From: Chitinophaga sp. S165
GTDB taxonomy: Bacteria; Bacteroidota; Bacteroidia; Chitinophagales; Chitinophagaceae
Direction of reading: 5' to 3'
Length of the DNA: 64,000 bases
NCBI RefSeq assembly: GCF_003182155.1
Contig: NZ_QGTG01000004.1
Coordinates: 372,001 to 436,000, forward strand
Of this stretch, positions 61,672 through 64,000 are shown piece after piece (the stretch's first letter is position 1; the number at the start of each line of letters is the position of its first letter). The notes under the pieces are model-generated. The model did no database searches. It was given only the letters and a program-made list of their open reading frames with translations, and was not told the origin of the DNA. Both the position numbers and the translations under genes were made by a program.

Positions 61672-64000
61672 TTATATCAGATTCTTTATTTCACTTAGCT
61701 TCAGTAAGGCTTCTACCGGCGTTAGCCTGTTGATATCCACATTCTCCAACATATCCCTAATCTGTTTAAAGGTATCGCTGTGCGTATCGAAAATACTGAG
61801 CTGCACCTTCGGCGCCGGAGTGGCCATATCCTTGATATGTTTCTCCAATGGTGCGTCAATATGTTTCTCCTCCAGGTGTGCCAGCACTTCATTGGCGCGT
61901 TGCAGCAATTGAGGCGGCATACCGGCCATACGGGCCACATGGATACCAAAGCTGTGACGGCTGCCGCCAGGAGCCAGCTTACGGAGGAAAACCACTTTAT
62001 TGCCAGACTCCTTATTTGTAATATGGAAATTCTTGATCCGGCCATGTTTATTCTCCAGCTCATTCAGTTCATGATAGTGCGTGGCGAAAAGTGTTTTCGG
62101 CTTGTGCGACGTCATGTCATGCAGGTATTCCACAATGCTCCAGGCAATTGAAATACCGTCATAGGTGCTGGTACCACGGCCAATTTCATCTAATATAACA
62201 AGGCTACGCGGTGTGATATTATTGATGATACTGGCTGTTTCATTCATTTCAACCATGAACGTGGATTCGCCGCCACTCAGGTTATCGGAAGCACCTACAC
62301 GTGTGAAGATCTTGTCTGTTAAACCTATCTCCGCAGCAGCTGCAGGAACGAAGCTGCCCATGTGCGCCATCAGCGTGATCAGCGCCGTCTGACGAAGTAA
62401 GGCCGATTTACCGCTCATGTTCGGTCCTGTCAGGATGATGATCTGTTGCTGTTCTTTATCCAGTACGATATCATTGGCTACATAACTTTCACCGGGAGGC
62501 AAACCGCGTTCTATTACGGGGTGTCTGCCTTCACGAATGTCAAGGTGATAACCTTCTGTAACATTCGGACGGCGGTATTTATAGTGAATAGCGTTATGGG
62601 CAAAACTCAGCAGACAGTCTATACGCGCCAGGATCTGTGCGTTCAGCTGAATGGCCTGAATGTGAGGCTGCAAAGCAAGGAGGAGTTCATCAAACAGTTG
62701 TGCTTCCAGGGAAAGGATCTTCTCTTCCGCACCTACTATTTTTTCTTCATACTCTTTTAATTCCGGTGTAATATAGCGCTCTGCGTTAGCCAGCGTTTGT
62801 TTACGGATCCAGGTTTCAGGTACTTTGTTTTTGTGCGCATTCGTTACCTCAAGGTAATAACCGAATACGTTATTGAAAGCTACTTTCAGACTGGGAATAC
62901 CGGTAGCATCAGATTCTGTCTGTTGGATACGCAGCAGGTATTCCTTGCCGGAATGTGCGATGGTACGGAGGTTATCCAGTTCAGGGTGTATGCCGTTCTG
63001 AATAACGCCTCCTTTGCTGACCAGTATCGGTGGTGTTTCCATCACCTGTTCCAGGATGCGGCAGAGGATATCCGGACAATGATTCAGCTTTTCACTGAGT
63101 TGTAACAGGTAAGGATGACCGGTCTGCGACAGTAGTTTCTTTACACCTTCCACCTGCTGCAGTGCTTTGGCCAGCGACATCACTTCCCTCGGATTGATCT
63201 TCCGCAACGGGATCTTAGATACGAGGCGTTCCAGGTCACCTGTTTGCTTCAGATGTTGGTGCAGGTCCCTGGAAAGGTCGGTCTCTTTAATAAAGAATTC
63301 CGTAACGTCCAGTCGTTCGTTGATCTGGTTGATATCCCGCAGGGGAAGTACCAGCCACCGTTTCAGCAGTCTGGCGCCCATAGGCGTCACTGTGCTGTCC
63401 AATGTGCCCAGCAGGGTATGACCATTTTCCACACTGCTGCCAAGCAGTTCGAGGTTACGGATAGTGAACCGGTCCATCCAGAGGAAGTCATCCTGTTCTA
63501 TCCGTTGAATATTGGTGATATGTTGCAGATGCGGATGTTCTGTATCGCGCAGGTAATGCAGGGCGGCGCCTGCAGCAATGATCGCTTCTGAAAGCCCTTC
63601 TACGCCAAAGCCCTTGAGACTATGTGTTTCAAACTGCTTCAGCAGGATCTCCTGTGCGTAGTTAGTCGTGAAGATCCACTCTTCCAGTGTATAAGTATAG
63701 AACTTGGAACCGAATTGTTCCTTGAAATGTTTCTGCTGCTGACGGGCAAATATGACTTCTGCCGGTTTGAAGCTTTGGAGGAGTTTATCCACATATTCCA
63801 GGTTGCCTTGTGCAACAAAGAACTCGCCGGTTGAAATATCCAGGAAGGATACCCCGGCCTGGTCTTTACCGAAATGTACGGCCGCCAGGAAGTTGTTGTT
63901 GGCATTTTCCAGGATCTTATCATTCACTGCTACGCCGGGAGTTACCATTTCGGTTACACCGCGTTTCACAATGCCTTTTGCCATTTTGGGATCTTCCAGC
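61672..64000 (-). CDS. mutS: DNA mismatch repair protein MutS, N-terminus beyond the window
   Basis: The frame continues past the right edge (codons for LEDPK precede the first internal ATG at 63984), so the N-terminal DNA-reading Phe-x-Glu motif is missing from view. Visible: connector and lever domains, then the ATPase with TGPNMSGKSALLRQ (Walker A), EMNETASIINN, DEIGRGTSTYDG (Walker B/signature) and FATHYHEL. It recognises mismatches and starts repair with MutL. Length and motifs are normal; unrelated in function to the preceding genes. Confidence 0.97.
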   Translation of the reverse strand, partial: LEDPKMAKGIVKRGVTEMVTPGVAVNDKILENANNNFLAAVHFGKDQAGVSFLDISTGEFFVAQGNLEYVDKLLQSFKPAEVIFARQQQKHFKEQFGSKFYTYTLEEWIFTTNYAQEILLKQFETHSLKGFGVEGLSEAIIAAGAALHYLRDTEHPHLQHITNIQRIEQDDFLWMDRFTIRNLELLGSSVENGHTLLGTLDSTVTPMGARLLKRWLVLPLRDINQINERLDVTEFFIKETDLSRDLHQHLKQTGDLERLVSKIPLRKINPREVMSLAKALQQVEGVKKLLSQTGHPYLLQLSEKLNHCPDILCRILEQVMETPPILVSKGGVIQNGIHPELDNLRTIAHSGKEYLLRIQQTESDATGIPSLKVAFNNVFGYYLEVTNAHKNKVPETWIRKQTLANAERYITPELKEYEEKIVGAEEKILSLEAQLFDELLLALQPHIQAIQLNAQILARIDCLLSFAHNAIHYKYRRPNVTEGYHLDIREGRHPVIERGLPPGESYVANDIVLDKEQQQIIILTGPNMSGKSALLRQTALITLMAHMGSFVPAAAAEIGLTDKIFTRVGASDNLSGGESTFMVEMNETASIINNITPRSLVILDEIGRGTSTYDGISIAWSIVEYLHDMTSHKPKTLFATHYHELNELENKHGRIKNFHITNKESGNKVVFLRKLAPGGSRHSFGIHVARMAGMPPQLLQRANEVLAHLEEKHIDAPLEKHIKDMATPAPKVQLSIFDTHSDTFKQIRDMLENVDINRLTPVEALLKLSEIKNLI

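Overview
The window looks like chromosome of a Bacteroidota bacterium, most likely a Chitinophaga-like Chitinophagaceae (inference). Reasons seen in the sequence: a pigment cluster of the aryl polyene/flexirubin type, four SusC/SusD outer-membrane pairs, a FecR/ECF-sigma trans-envelope regulatory module, TTTG-N19/20-TAnnTTTG promoter-like sites and a family of small Bacteroidota-typical proteins (DUF6702-like, HupE/UreJ-like, SPFH plus ribbon-helix-helix). No rRNA, tRNA, CRISPR or insertion sequence was recognised.

Region 1 (1-23,491, all + strand) is the distal part of an aryl polyene/flexirubin biosynthesis cluster that enters from the left edge. It holds the ketoreductase (partial), three cysteine-containing ketosynthases, two ketosynthase-like proteins without the catalytic cysteine, two acyl carrier proteins, two hot-dog dehydratases (one without the usual histidine), a thioesterase, a holo-ACP synthase, a PaaK-like ligase for the aryl starter, a methyltransferase, a flavin-dependent halogenase-like enzyme, a CrtI-like oxidoreductase, three possible acyltransferases, and an export/envelope set (LolA-like, lipoprotein, a 1291-residue MMPL-PlsC-methyltransferase fusion). 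Genes overlap or are a few bases apart, so most of it is probably one operon, with one internal promoter candidate near 1540. The dialkylresorcinol genes (darA/darB) and an ammonia-lyase expected for flexirubin are not in the window.

Region 2 (23,508-32,125) is a mixed stretch: a DUF6702-like protein divergent from a HupE/UreJ-like membrane protein and an M1 aminopeptidase; a ribbon-helix-helix protein with an SPFH membrane protein; a secreted esterase; two small unknown ORFs closed by a perfect terminator that overlaps the stop codon; and a lipoprotein with one c-type haem site.

Region 3 (32,359-45,337, - strand) has two SusC/SusD pairs. The second SusC carries an STN signalling domain and sits below a FecR anti-sigma and an ECF sigma gene. 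An AraC regulator closes the block. No glycoside hydrolase, lyase or sulfatase is present, so this is not an ordinary polysaccharide utilisation locus.

Region 4 (45,595-61,633, + strand) begins with a LacI regulator, then two paralogous modules: SusC-SusD-redoxin-(cytochrome c + copper-monooxygenase-like protein), and SusC-SusD-(cytochrome c + copper-monooxygenase-like protein). Both SusC genes have long leaders sharing a TTTGAGTAAA element; the first also has two AAACGTTT palindromes that look like LacI-family operators. This duplicated TonB-uptake plus copper/haem oxidation module is the least explained system here. The window ends in mutS (- strand, running off the right edge).
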